A program made the translations under genes and the position numbers. DNA of 64,000 nt from an uncultured Desulfuromonas sp. (GTDB lineage: Bacteria > Desulfobacterota > Desulfuromonadia > Desulfuromonadales > Desulfuromonadaceae), in the NCBI RefSeq assembly GCF_963678835.1, contig NZ_OY787469.1, forward strand, positions 2,604,001 through 2,668,000. The letters are read 5' to 3'. The notes beneath the pieces are model-generated. The model made no database searches. It was not told the origin of the DNA and saw only the letters and a program-made list of their open reading frames with translations. Position 1 is the stretch's first letter. Each line of letters opens with the position of its first letter. This document shows, piece by piece, positions 19,019 through 28,425 of this stretch.

Positions 19019-20365
19019 TTAAATCACTCCTAATTGTTGGATAAAGACAAAAGCCACGGCAACCGGTGCAACAAAGCGGATCAGAATAGACCATAGCGGA
19101 TAAATCCAGGATTGCGTGCAGCACATACTCTGACGACATTCACAGGCCGTACGTTTCAGGAACCAGCCACTGTACACCGCCACAGCCATCCCTCCCAGGG
19201 GCAGCATGTAGGAGGTGACCAGCTTGTCACAGAGATCAAAAAACGTCAGTGAGCCGAAAAAAGTCACTTCGTGCCACAGGTTGAATGAAAACAACGACGG
19301 TAACCCCAGAAAAAAAGCGCCACAGGAAAGCAGTGTCGTGGACTTAAAACGTGACCACTGTTTCTCATCGACCAGCCAGGCAACAGAGACCTCCAGCATG
19401 GAAATTGACGAAGACAGCGCTGCAAAAGCCAATAATAAAAAGAAGACAACAGCCAGCAACCAGCCCATCGGTGCCGAGGAGAAGACAATGGGAATGGTCT
19501 GAAAAACCAGCCCTGGCCCGGCACCAGGATCAAGACCCGCTGAAAAAACCACCGGGAAAATGGCCATACCAGCCAGCAACGCCACCATGGTATCCAGTGC
19601 TGAAACCTTTATCGCCATACTGAACAGATCGGCCTGTCGATCCAGATAGGAGCCATAAGTGATCATCACACCAGCACCCAGAGATAAGGTAAAGAAGGAA
19701 TGGCCAACTGCCGCAAGTAGACTTTGAGGGGTCAACAAAGAGAAATCCGCAGAAAACAGAAACTGGGCCGCACGCCCTGCTCCACCGGAAAACAGGCCAT
19801 GAACAAACAGATACAGCAGCAATAGAAACAACAACGGCATAAGAATTTTGCTCCAGCGCTCAATACCATGCTGAATGCCACACGAAACGATGGCCGCAGT
19901 GGCCATCAGAAAACAGGCCTGCCAGAATATCATCTGGCCTGGAGACGAAAGAAGGTCACTGAACAGAGCGCTGATTTGTTCCGGGGATGCGTGCTGCAAC
20001 GTTCCGGCTGCAGATTTCACAACATAATCAAAACACCAACCCGCAACCACAGCGTAAAAGGACAACAGGATAAATGCGGCGATGACACTGGTCCAGCCCA
20101 CCAGGCACCACGGGCTGTTTTTACCAGCAAGGCGGGCAAAAGAGCCTATAGCATCCTTTCCACCTTCCCGACCGAGAAGAAACTCCGCCATCATGATTGG
20201 AATACCGACCAGGAGGATCGAAACCAGATAAACCAGAACAAAAGCTCCACCACCATTTTGTCCGGCAACATAAGGAAACTTCCAGATGTTGCCCAACCCG
20301 ATGGAACTGCCCGAGGCCGCGAGAATAAAACCGAGACGGGAGGCCCATTGGCTTCGTTGAGTCAT
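19019..20365 (-). CDS. Sodium:neurotransmitter symporter (SNF/NSS family) transporter
   Basis: This Na+-coupled amino acid or amine symporter has 448 residues and about 11-12 membrane helices. TM1 carries the unwound ion/substrate-site motif ASGSSIGLGNIWKFPYV. TM6, TM7 and TM8 segments such as SLGAGVMITYGSYL and AALSSSISMLEVSVAWLVDE match the LeuT-fold family. A Cys-rich loop lies near the C-terminus (CECRQSMCC). The substrate is not predictable. GGAGGAAACACC precedes the ATG. Confidence 0.9.
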   Translation of the reverse strand: MTQRSQWASRLGFILAASGSSIGLGNIWKFPYVAGQNGGGAFVLVYLVSILLVGIPIMMAEFLLGREGGKDAIGSFARLAGKNSPWCLVGWTSVIAAFILLSFYAVVAGWCFDYVVKSAAGTLQHASPEQISALFSDLLSSPGQMIFWQACFLMATAAIVSCGIQHGIERWSKILMPLLFLLLLYLFVHGLFSGGAGRAAQFLFSADFSLLTPQSLLAAVGHSFFTLSLGAGVMITYGSYLDRQADLFSMAIKVSALDTMVALLAGMAIFPVVFSAGLDPGAGPGLVFQTIPIVFSSAPMGWLLAVVFFLLLAFAALSSSISMLEVSVAWLVDEKQWSRFKSTTLLSCGAFFLGLPSLFSFNLWHEVTFFGSLTFFDLCDKLVTSYMLPLGGMAVAVYSGWFLKRTACECRQSMCCTQSWIYPLWSILIRFVAPVAVAFVFIQQLGVI

Positions 20366-20443
20366 GGTGTTTCCTCCATTGAATGGGGTGCCAGGTTCAG
20401 CAGAAAATGTTACGAGTGCAACAATGCCTTGGGGAACTGCCGG

Positions 20444-20947
20444 TTAAAAACAGATTCCCTGTTCAAGCATCTTTTCACAGGTCATTTCTTCAAGTCCACC
20501 ACTGAATTCGTGGCGTTCCAAACGGTGGCTCTGCAGATAATACCATTGCCCGCGACAACGGTGAAATTCAGACAATTCGAAATATTGCTGCTGCTGTCCC
20601 TGATAGTCGACGGTCAACAAAAACAACACTTGAGCCACACTCTCATCAACATCGCGCTCAGTCAAAATCTGACAGGAGCGAATCCGATAATCATCATTAA
20701 GGGTTGATTGGCCATATTGAATATACGCGGCACGCGATGAAAATTGCAGGCGGAAATTGGAATCAGGGTGATAGGTGTCGAAAATAAACCCGAAATCGTT
20801 GTGAGAAAACGCTTCAACCCGTTTAGTGACAAGTTCAGACGGACTCGTTCCGCTCAATCGGGTGGTCGTTCTCCCATTATTAAGACAACATTTTTTATAT
20901 TTTTGACCACTGCCACAAGGGCATGGCGCATTGCGCTCAACAGACAT
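20444..20947 (-). CDS. SEC-C motif protein (YchJ-like)
   Basis: The protein has 167 residues. The N-terminal SEC-C zinc motif CPCGSGQKYKKCC is followed by a YchJ-type NTF2-like domain containing SPSELVTKRVEAFSHNDFGFIFDTYHPDS and FELSEFHRCRGQWYYL. Members are uncharacterised, and the SEC-C motif often binds zinc and partner proteins. The gene ends upstream of the symporter and follows the permease gene after six bases. Confidence 0.85.
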   Translation of the reverse strand: MSVERNAPCPCGSGQKYKKCCLNNGRTTTRLSGTSPSELVTKRVEAFSHNDFGFIFDTYHPDSNFRLQFSSRAAYIQYGQSTLNDDYRIRSCQILTERDVDESVAQVLFLLTVDYQGQQQQYFELSEFHRCRGQWYYLQSHRLERHEFSGGLEEMTCEKMLEQGICF

Positions 20948-20953
20948 GACACC

Positions 20954-21796
20954 CTATTTTTTCAAACGCGGATCGAGGGCGTCACGCAACCCTTCCCCCA
21001 ACAAATTGTAACCAAGCACGGTAATCAGAATCGCCACACCGGGAAAAAACGACAACCACCAGGCCGTTCCTAACGTCTGCTTACCGGCAATCAGCATATT
21101 GCCCCACGATGGGGTCGGTGGTTGTACACCAATACCGAGAAACGATAAGGCACTCTCGGTCAGGATGGCTCCGGCCACCCCTAAAGCCGCTGAAACCAGC
21201 ACAGGCGATAAGGCATTCGGCAAAATATGCCGAAAAATAATGCGTCGATCACTGGCACCGAGGGAACGGATGGCCAACACAAAATCGCGGTGACGCAGCG
21301 ACATGAATTCAGCACGCACCAGGCGGGCAACCCCCATCCAACCGGTCAGGCCGATGATAATCATGATATTCCAAATCGACGGCTCGAGAAAGGCGATTAC
21401 CGCCAGGATGAGAAAAAACGACGGGAAACACAACATGATATCGACAAAACGCATCACCAGAGTGTCAATCCAACCACCGTAATAACCGGCCACAGCACCG
21501 AGAAAAATGCCGATCACCGTGGCAATGCCGACGGCAACAAAGCCAACCAACAACGAAATGCGTGCGCCATAAGCGATGCGCGAAAAGACATCGCGGCCAA
21601 GATCATCTGTCCCCAGCCAGGCATCAAAACCCGGAGACTGGAGTTGACGGGAGATGTCAACAGCTCCGGGATCCTTGCAGATCAATGGTGCAACGATGGC
21701 CAAAACAAACATGGCCAGAACCATTGCGGCTCCGGCCATGGCCATTTTATTTGCAGCGATCAAACGCCAGGTTGACACGGTGCGTTCCTCAGTCAT
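20954..21796 (-). CDS. Oligopeptide/dipeptide ABC transporter permease (OppC/DppC type)
   Basis: The protein has 280 residues: an N-terminal helix, then the DppC signature LGTDDLGRDVFSRIAYGARISL, about five further helices and the EAA loop (EFMSLRHRDFVLAIRSLGASDRRIIFRHILPN) that contacts the ATPase. It normally works with an OppB-type permease, a binding protein and ATPases, none of which is in this window, so it is an orphan here. It follows apgM after six bases on the same strand. Confidence 0.9.
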   Translation of the reverse strand: MTEERTVSTWRLIAANKMAMAGAAMVLAMFVLAIVAPLICKDPGAVDISRQLQSPGFDAWLGTDDLGRDVFSRIAYGARISLLVGFVAVGIATVIGIFLGAVAGYYGGWIDTLVMRFVDIMLCFPSFFLILAVIAFLEPSIWNIMIIIGLTGWMGVARLVRAEFMSLRHRDFVLAIRSLGASDRRIIFRHILPNALSPVLVSAALGVAGAILTESALSFLGIGVQPPTPSWGNMLIAGKQTLGTAWWLSFFPGVAILITVLGYNLLGEGLRDALDPRLKK

Positions 21797-21802
21797 GAAA
21801 GA

Positions 21803-23008
21803 TCAACTCCGCTGAATCATTTTCGTCAGCAATTGGTGTCCTTCCTGCACATAAACACCACTCTGTTTGGCGGCCTTTTCGTTGTAACAACGCTCACCTG
21901 ATCCCGCCAGCGACCCGTCAGACGCATACAAAATATACGGCACCGGATCCGGCGTATGGGTGCGCAATTCGACTGGGGTCGGATGATCCGGTAACACCAG
22001 CATACGAAAATCGCCTAATTGCTCGGCCTGATTAATGATCGTGCCGACCACCAGTTCATCAAAAAGTTCGATGGCCCTGATTTTTTCCTCTAAATCGCCG
22101 GAATGCCCGGCTTCATCCGGTGCTTCGACATGAAGATAGACAAAGTCGTGGCGTTGCAATGCGTCAAGAGCGGCTTGCGCTTTGCCCTGATAATTGGTGT
22201 CGATGTAACCTGTGGCACCCGGCACATCAATAATTTCCAGACCAGCATAAATACCGATCCCTTTGATCAGGTCAACAGCAGAGATCACTGCACCGCTCAG
22301 CCCAAATTTAACCTGATAGGTCTCCATTTGCGGGGCTTTGCCGTGGCCCCACAACCAGATGGAGTTGGCTGGCGCTTTGCCGTCGCGGGTCCGTTGTACA
22401 TTCACCGGGTGATTACTGAGAAGCATCTGGGCTGAATTCATCAGGTGGATCAGCTCATCAGCACCATCCCCTTTAGGCATCTTATCTTCAATGCTCTGGT
22501 TGATGATGTCATGGGGCGGAACAAATTCCATCTGATCTTTACCGTTGCGCCACACCATCAAATGGCGATAAGAAACACCGGGATAAAACTCGAAGTTCTC
22601 ATCTCCCAACTCCTCCTGAAGCGTTGCGATGATCTGCCCGGCTTCCTCGGTGGAGATATGTCCCGCCGCAAAATCCGCCATGTACAATTTTCCGTAATGA
22701 TGCATGATATCGACCAAATTAAGGCGAAAAGCCACATCATTCGGGCTAAGTTCAACATGCATACTTGCCGCTTCCAGCGGCGAGCGTCCGGTATAACACT
22801 GTGACGGATCGTAGCCAAACACGCTGAGATTGGCCACATCGCTGCCCGGATGAAACCCATCGGGGACCGTTTCAGCCAACCCGATTTCACCCGTTGCCGC
22901 CAGCTTGTCCATGTTGGGCGTTGCTGCGTGCTCCAGAGGTGTTTTGCCGCCGAGAGCCTCTAACGGCTCGTCCGCCATACCGTCTCCGAGTAAAACCAGA
23001 TACTTCAT
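21803..23008 (-). CDS. apgM: Cofactor-independent phosphoglycerate mutase, archaeal (ApgM) type
   Basis: The enzyme interconverts 3- and 2-phosphoglycerate. The protein has 401 residues of the alkaline-phosphatase superfamily. The N-terminal metal/Ser segment LLGDGMADEPLEALGGKTPLE is followed by TPNMDKLA and DVANLSVFGYDPSQCYTGRSPLEAA, with the metal His/Asp motif YLHVEAPDEAGHSGD near residue 290 and the final MLVLPDHPTPV. A homoserine-kinase-like (ThrH/ApgM) alternative in the same family is less likely. Confidence 0.88.
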   Translation of the reverse strand: MKYLVLLGDGMADEPLEALGGKTPLEHAATPNMDKLAATGEIGLAETVPDGFHPGSDVANLSVFGYDPSQCYTGRSPLEAASMHVELSPNDVAFRLNLVDIMHHYGKLYMADFAAGHISTEEAGQIIATLQEELGDENFEFYPGVSYRHLMVWRNGKDQMEFVPPHDIINQSIEDKMPKGDGADELIHLMNSAQMLLSNHPVNVQRTRDGKAPANSIWLWGHGKAPQMETYQVKFGLSGAVISAVDLIKGIGIYAGLEIIDVPGATGYIDTNYQGKAQAALDALQRHDFVYLHVEAPDEAGHSGDLEEKIRAIELFDELVVGTIINQAEQLGDFRMLVLPDHPTPVELRTHTPDPVPYILYASDGSLAGSGERCYNEKAAKQSGVYVQEGHQLLTKMIQRS

Positions 23009-23028
23009 ATACTCCTCATAATCCGTAA

Positions 23029-23925
23029 TTACTTACGGGGATGAAATGATTGATGAACATGGCGTACATGCTCACGGGTTACATGGGTGTAAATCTGTGT
23101 TGTCGAGATGTCAACATGACCAAGCAGCATCTGCACAACCCGAAGATCCGCCCCGTTCTCCAACAGGTGGGTGGCAAACGAATGGCGCAAGGTGTGCGGT
23201 GTCACATTCTTGGTGATACCGGCCTCCAAGGCGCGGCGCTTAATCATCTTCCAGAACCCCTGCCGTGTCAACCCTTTGCCGGATCGGTTGAGAAAAACAC
23301 ATGGGCTCAGATTGCGCTGACGATCCAGCTCGGGACGCACCCGGGCGAGGTAGTCTCTCAACGTGTCGATGGCAATCTCTCCGATCGGAATAATGCGCTG
23401 TTTGCTTCCTTTGCCAAAGACACGCAAATAGCCACTATTCAAATGCAGATCATCCAGTTTCAATCCAACCAGCTCCGACACGCGCATGCCTGTCGCGTAA
23501 AGCAATTCCAGCATGGCAATGTCGCGGCGGGTCAACGCCTGACCGTTATCGTTGATATCCAGCAAAGCATCGACATCGGCAGGACTGAGTGTATCCGGCA
23601 GTGTCTGGAGCATTTTCGGTGTCGTCAAACGCGCAACCGGATTGTTGGCCAGTTGATACTCGTCAACAGCATAGTGATGAAAACCACGCAACGCCGCAAG
23701 CAAGCGCGCCCGACTGCGCACGCCCATCCCCTGCTCTTTAAGCTCGGTAAAAAAATCCAACACATCATTCTGACGAATAGCAGTCACGTCGTTGATGTGG
23801 CGCGCCTCGAGAAATCCAATATAACGCTGCAGATCACGCGCATAGGATTCCAAGGTATTGGCCGACAAACCGCGTTCAATACTCAGGTAGTCGAGAAAGC
23901 TGTCGAGCAGGCTCAGTAGGGTCAC
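23029..23925 (-). CDS. xerD: Tyrosine recombinase XerD
   Basis: XerD, with XerC, resolves chromosome dimers at dif. The protein has 298 residues: an N-terminal SAM-like DNA-binding domain ([26 protein letters not shown]), then catalytic residues Arg in [11 protein letters not shown], Lys in VFGKGSKQR, His-x-x-Arg in [14 protein letters not shown], His in [10 protein letters not shown] and Tyr in QIYTHV. It lies directly after glnD with no gap. A dif-like target is about 19 kb away at 3906. Confidence 0.93.
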   Translation of the reverse strand: MTLLSLLDSFLDYLSIERGLSANTLESYARDLQRYIGFLEARHINDVTAIRQNDVLDFFTELKEQGMGVRSRARLLAALRGFHHYAVDEYQLANNPVARLTTPKMLQTLPDTLSPADVDALLDINDNGQALTRRDIAMLELLYATGMRVSELVGLKLDDLHLNSGYLRVFGKGSKQRIIPIGEIAIDTLRDYLARVRPELDRQRNLSPCVFLNRSGKGLTRQGFWKMIKRRALEAGITKNVTPHTLRHSFATHLLENGADLRVVQMLLGHVDISTTQIYTHVTREHVRHVHQSFHPRK

Positions 23926-26604
23926 TTAAGAACTCAGGTCCATGATCAGGGTCTCACGCAATTCATCCAATTTTTCGGGCTGCACAATTTTATGACCAAA
24001 AATATCCTGAACATAAAAAGTATCGCCGGCGCGATCACCCTTGGTCGAAATCTTCGACACACCGATGTAAATACCGATTTTTTTCAAGCTATTAGCGATC
24101 TGATAAAGCAGCCCCACTCTGTCCATGGTTGTGACATCAACGACGGTGTATTCATCTGAAACCTCGTTGTCGATATCGACCCGTGGTGGAATTGTCGGCA
24201 CTTGGCGCGACAAATCGAGGATGGAGCTTTTGCGTTTTTCCACCTGTTCGTCAACGTCGCCACGGCCTTGCAAAAACCAGATCAAGTCTTTTTCAATGGT
24301 CGTCCATTTGCGGTCATCGTCGTAAATATTACCATCGCGCCCCACCTGAAGAATATCAACGGCAATACCGCTTTTCTGGGTAAAAATCTGCGCCCCAAGG
24401 ATATTAACACCATTAGCAGCCATGACCCCGCTGATTTTACTGAACAGGCCGGCGATATCAACAGTGACCAGAATCACCTCGGTATAACTGCTCTGCCGAT
24501 TATAAACAACACTCATGGCCAAAGGATCATCACCACGACTCAAGATCAAACGCACATGCTCGACAATCTGGCGGGAGCGATAGGTCATCAAATAGCGCGT
24601 TGAGAAATTGCGCAAACACTCTTTAATCGCACGTGGATCAAACTCATCTTTAAGTGATTCAACCACCTTGCGTTTGCGATTGCGGATTTTCTCAGAACGT
24701 TTCTCTTTGTAAAAATCACCCCGTTCAATAACATCGTAGGTTTTTTCGTACAACTCTTGCAGCAAAAAACCTTTCCATTCTGACCAGACATCCGGGCCGA
24801 CCGCTTTAATGTCAGCAAAGGTCAGGATGTAGAGCATCTTGAGGTTTTCACTCATCTCCATGGTCTGGGCAAACTGGGCAATCATCCGTTCGTCGTGTAA
24901 ATCACGTCGCTGGGAGATGTGGGCCATTTGCAGGTGTTCCATCACCAAGAACTGCAGACGCAGACTGTCTTCCTTGTTCAGGCCCAGACGGCGGGCAATG
25001 GTTGGAATCATTGCCGCGCCTTTTTCGCTGTGCTTCTGCCCTTCCCCTTTGCCGATGTCGTGCAGCATGACAGAGAGGATCAATAACTCCGGTTTTTCCA
25101 CCTCATCGGCAAGCCGCGTCAACAGCGGTTTTTTTTCCGCGTATTCACCTTGCCACAGTTTTTCCACTTCGCGGATTGCGAACAGGGTATGGGTATCCAC
25201 GGTGTAAATATGGTAGGCATCATGCTGCACTCGGCAGTAGATCCGCTTAAACTCAGGAATGAACTGGTTAAGAAACAGCAGGTGATGCATCTGAGACAGA
25301 ATTTCGTAGAGACCACGTTTGTAACGCAGAATGTCGAGAAACATTGAGCTCATGGCTCTTGAGCGGCGCAGACGATCATTGATCAGGTGCAGACTCTCAC
25401 GAATCAATGTTTTCAACTTCAAGCTCAGCTTCAATTCCTGACGCTGCGCCAGCCAGAAGGCCTTCATCATCAGTTCGGGTTGATTGACGAACAAATCATC
25501 TTCCGTCACATTGAGCTCACCGCGTAATGCATAGAATCCATCATCGACATTGCGACGTCGCAAGTAGCCGAGGATCCGCGACTCTTCCCTATCATGATCC
25601 GATGCTCGTGAAATCATTGTCGAAGCCAGGTGTTCGACACGCGTCGCCTGGGCATAATAGTCCTGCATGAACTGTTCGACAGCCAGAGCGCGCTTGCTGT
25701 CCCGATAGCCGAGAAATAACGCGATCTGTTCCTGCTGTTCAAAATGGAGCTGATCATTTTTGCGCGACGACAAGTAATGCAATTCAGTACGAATCCGCCA
25801 TAGATAGTCAAGCGCCTCGAGAAACTTCTCTTCTTCCGCCTCACCCATGACCCCTTTGATTACCAGGCCGCGCAGGGTGTAGACCTTATACTTGATTTTT
25901 GAAACCCACAAGGCCGTGTGCAGGTCGCGCAGGCCGCCCTCGCCCTCTTTGATGTTCGGTTCAAGAATATAAACGGAAGAGCCGTACTTTTTGATGCGCT
26001 TATCATGCTCCGCCATTTTCTCGCGAATAAAAGAGCGGCTGTTGCGCCCCATAACCGCTGGCAAAACTTTCTTTTCATAATGTGCAAACAGCTGTTCATC
26101 GCCGCACAAATAGCGCGAATCAAGCAGCGCCGTACACGCGGTCAGATCATCTCCGGCAATATCAATACACTGTTTTTCATTGCGCACACAATGACCGACA
26201 TCAAAGGCAAGATCCCACAGCAAATACAACATCCTCTCGGAAAGTTGCAGCATGTAAGGCGTATCCGGATCCTGGCAAAAGAACATCAGGTCGATATCCG
26301 ACAGCGGGTTCATCTCCGAACGCCCATAACCACCCAAAGCGATCAAGGTGCAGGGTTGCTGAATATCCAAATCCTGAATGACAAAGCGAAAGATCCCCTC
26401 AATCATCAGGTCGGTCATCTGGGTGATCTTTTCGACCACCTGACGGCCACTGCCACCGGTACGGTGGTAATGTTTGATCAACGCCTGATGGACATCGCGA
26501 TATTCGATGCAGGCTTTGAGAAATTCGGGGCGATAGCGGTCAAAATCGGCCTGGTCGTTCGTAGCACTGAACGCCAGTAAAGAACTGTTATCAATGGTAA
26601 TCAT
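23926..26604 (-). CDS. glnD: PII uridylyltransferase / uridylyl-removing enzyme GlnD
   Basis: GlnD senses glutamine and modifies PII. The protein has 892 residues: the nucleotidyltransferase domain with GGYGRSEMNPLSDIDLMFF, a GlnE-like middle domain, the HD domain VMLHDIGKGEGQKHSEKGA that removes UMP, and two C-terminal ACT domains (VTVDIAGLFSKISGVMAANG and VVDVTTMDRVGLLYQIANSL) that bind glutamine. All motifs are present. The start overlaps the amidase stop by four bases. Confidence 0.95.
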   Translation of the reverse strand: MITIDNSSLLAFSATNDQADFDRYRPEFLKACIEYRDVHQALIKHYHRTGGSGRQVVEKITQMTDLMIEGIFRFVIQDLDIQQPCTLIALGGYGRSEMNPLSDIDLMFFCQDPDTPYMLQLSERMLYLLWDLAFDVGHCVRNEKQCIDIAGDDLTACTALLDSRYLCGDEQLFAHYEKKVLPAVMGRNSRSFIREKMAEHDKRIKKYGSSVYILEPNIKEGEGGLRDLHTALWVSKIKYKVYTLRGLVIKGVMGEAEEEKFLEALDYLWRIRTELHYLSSRKNDQLHFEQQEQIALFLGYRDSKRALAVEQFMQDYYAQATRVEHLASTMISRASDHDREESRILGYLRRRNVDDGFYALRGELNVTEDDLFVNQPELMMKAFWLAQRQELKLSLKLKTLIRESLHLINDRLRRSRAMSSMFLDILRYKRGLYEILSQMHHLLFLNQFIPEFKRIYCRVQHDAYHIYTVDTHTLFAIREVEKLWQGEYAEKKPLLTRLADEVEKPELLILSVMLHDIGKGEGQKHSEKGAAMIPTIARRLGLNKEDSLRLQFLVMEHLQMAHISQRRDLHDERMIAQFAQTMEMSENLKMLYILTFADIKAVGPDVWSEWKGFLLQELYEKTYDVIERGDFYKEKRSEKIRNRKRKVVESLKDEFDPRAIKECLRNFSTRYLMTYRSRQIVEHVRLILSRGDDPLAMSVVYNRQSSYTEVILVTVDIAGLFSKISGVMAANGVNILGAQIFTQKSGIAVDILQVGRDGNIYDDDRKWTTIEKDLIWFLQGRGDVDEQVEKRKSSILDLSRQVPTIPPRVDIDNEVSDEYTVVDVTTMDRVGLLYQIANSLKKIGIYIGVSKISTKGDRAGDTFYVQDIFGHKIVQPEKLDELRETLIMDLSS

Positions 26605-28346
26605 GAGTCACTGGCTCGTTTCGCAAGGAGATTCTGTGATTGCAGGTAGCGACGCACCCCATGAACGATGGCTTCGGCCGACCGCTCACGGTAGGTTCTG
26701 CTGTTCAATCGCTTGGCTTCACGTGAATGACTAATGAATGCCACTTCAACCAGAACCGAAGGCATCGTTGCCCCCAGTAGCACATGGAACGGTCCCTGAC
26801 GCACGCCAAGGTCTTTAACATTTGAGTATTTTCGGCTCAACTGTCCCACCAGAGACGACTGTATCTCTGCGGCTAAACGGCTTGATTCATTAATTTTTGA
26901 GTTGGCCATCATGTCGAACAGGATCAGCTCAAGGTCTCCGACCTCTTGTAAACTCATCCCGTTTTCCCGGGCGGCAACCGCCATGGCCTTATCGGTCTTA
27001 GAAAAATTCAGATAAAACGTTTCGATGCCATAGGCCTTTTTGTTGACGCTGGCATTGGCATGGATAGAGATGAACAGATCCGCATCGACTTCATTGGCAT
27101 ACGCAGTCCGTTCCAGAAGCGGGATATAGATATCCCGATCACGAGTTAACAACACCTCGCAATGAAAGGATGATTCAAGCCGTTGCGCAAGCGTTTTGGC
27201 CAGTTTCAGCACGACATCCTTTTCATACAGTTTGCCCGGTCCAATCGCACCGGGGTCTTTGCCGCCATGACCGGCATCCACCACAATCCGCAGTTTGCCA
27301 TGTGTTTTAGCCGCCACATCCGGCAGATGAATTTGTGGGGTTTCATCCGCAGGCACCCGCTGCAAAACCTGGGAAATCTGATCGGAACCCGAGTCTCTCT
27401 GAACCGCATCAGCCGAAGTTTCAAGTTGCGGCACATCCTCTTTCAACGTTGCTCCGGCATGGTTCGCCAAATCGATTACAATGCGTGGCGGCCCGGCAAG
27501 AGTAATCACTTTGTAACGGGTCAGCTGGGCCAGGTCGAAAACGATGCGCGTGCGTTTTTCCGTTTCGCCAATGCGAATACTTTTTACCAAGGTCCCACCA
27601 ATTGTTTGGTTGGACGGCAGTGCCGGGATGCGATTGGTTTGAAAAAGGTCGATATATAACCGTGCAGAAGCGTTGTCTTTTTGACTCGGAGGCAGAGTAT
27701 TGACACGATAAACCGGGATACCGTCAAGGTCGAGAACCACACGAGTATGATCAGTGTCCTGCCAATGGCGAATCGCGGAAACCACATGAGGTCCTGCCGT
27801 AACCGTTGCTTGAGGCTGCGCTGTGACTGGAGCAGATATCGTGGACGGTGGCAATGTGGCCAGCAGCTCCCTGGCTCTCTTGTGCATATCTCCTGAAGGA
27901 TAACGTTGCAGGATCACCTGGCAATCGTTGCGTGCTGCGTCATCGGCACCCAGCACTTCACATTGCAGACGAGCACTGAAAAACAGTGCATCGTCCGCCA
28001 GAGAGCTTGAAGGATAGCGTTGGGCCAGACTCTGGTAATAATCCACTGCAGCGCGAGCATCTTTTTTCACTCGGGAAATTTCATAAAGCTTTTCGTGGGA
28101 TTGGCCCAGCAGATAATACGCTCCGGGAGCTTTTTCGTGGTCGGGATGCTGATCAACAAAGTGTTGGAGCTGGGTAAAGACCTTATCCCAATGGTGGCGA
28201 TACTGCTGCTTCTGCGGTGCCCTGAGCAACTGCTGATACGCATAGCGCGCATCACGATAATCCTGTAACACACCGGCTTGGCTCACTGATGACACAGCGA
28301 ACAAGACAAGCAAAAGAATCAGAAAAATACGGCTCGTTCTCAGCAA
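26601..28346 (-). CDS. N-acetylmuramoyl-L-alanine amidase (AmiC type) with AMIN and TPR-like region
   Basis: This periplasmic cell-wall hydrolase acts in daughter-cell separation. A signal peptide (RIFLILLLVLFAVSSVSQA) is followed by a helical TPR/YbgF-like region with YYLLGQSHEKLYEIS, an AMIN domain (HWQDTDHTRVVLDLDGIPVY, about residue 200) and a C-terminal amidase_3 domain with zinc ligands in VVDAGHGGKDPGA, Glu in KLYEKDVVL, SIHANAS, and catalytic Glu in VLVEVAFISH. No ATG fits. TTG 28346, eight bases after AGAGG, is preferred because it sets the signal peptide at the start. Confidence 0.9.
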   Translation of the reverse strand: MLRTSRIFLILLLVLFAVSSVSQAGVLQDYRDARYAYQQLLRAPQKQQYRHHWDKVFTQLQHFVDQHPDHEKAPGAYYLLGQSHEKLYEISRVKKDARAAVDYYQSLAQRYPSSSLADDALFFSARLQCEVLGADDAARNDCQVILQRYPSGDMHKRARELLATLPPSTISAPVTAQPQATVTAGPHVVSAIRHWQDTDHTRVVLDLDGIPVYRVNTLPPSQKDNASARLYIDLFQTNRIPALPSNQTIGGTLVKSIRIGETEKRTRIVFDLAQLTRYKVITLAGPPRIVIDLANHAGATLKEDVPQLETSADAVQRDSGSDQISQVLQRVPADETPQIHLPDVAAKTHGKLRIVVDAGHGGKDPGAIGPGKLYEKDVVLKLAKTLAQRLESSFHCEVLLTRDRDIYIPLLERTAYANEVDADLFISIHANASVNKKAYGIETFYLNFSKTDKAMAVAARENGMSLQEVGDLELILFDMMANSKINESSRLAAEIQSSLVGQLSRKYSNVKDLGVRQGPFHVLLGATMPSVLVEVAFISHSREAKRLNSRTYRERSAEAIVHGVRRYLQSQNLLAKRASDS

Positions 28347-28425
28347 TGATTTAACCTCTGTCAGACAACGTAAAGGCAACGAATAACGGCAATACTACTA
28401 TTTCTTCGGATGGTTCCGGGACCTG

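Noticed and set aside
19868-20707. Plus-strand frame of 279 codons opposite the symporter and SEC-C genes
   Set aside because: It overlaps two well-supported minus-strand genes and has no recognisable domain or ribosome site.
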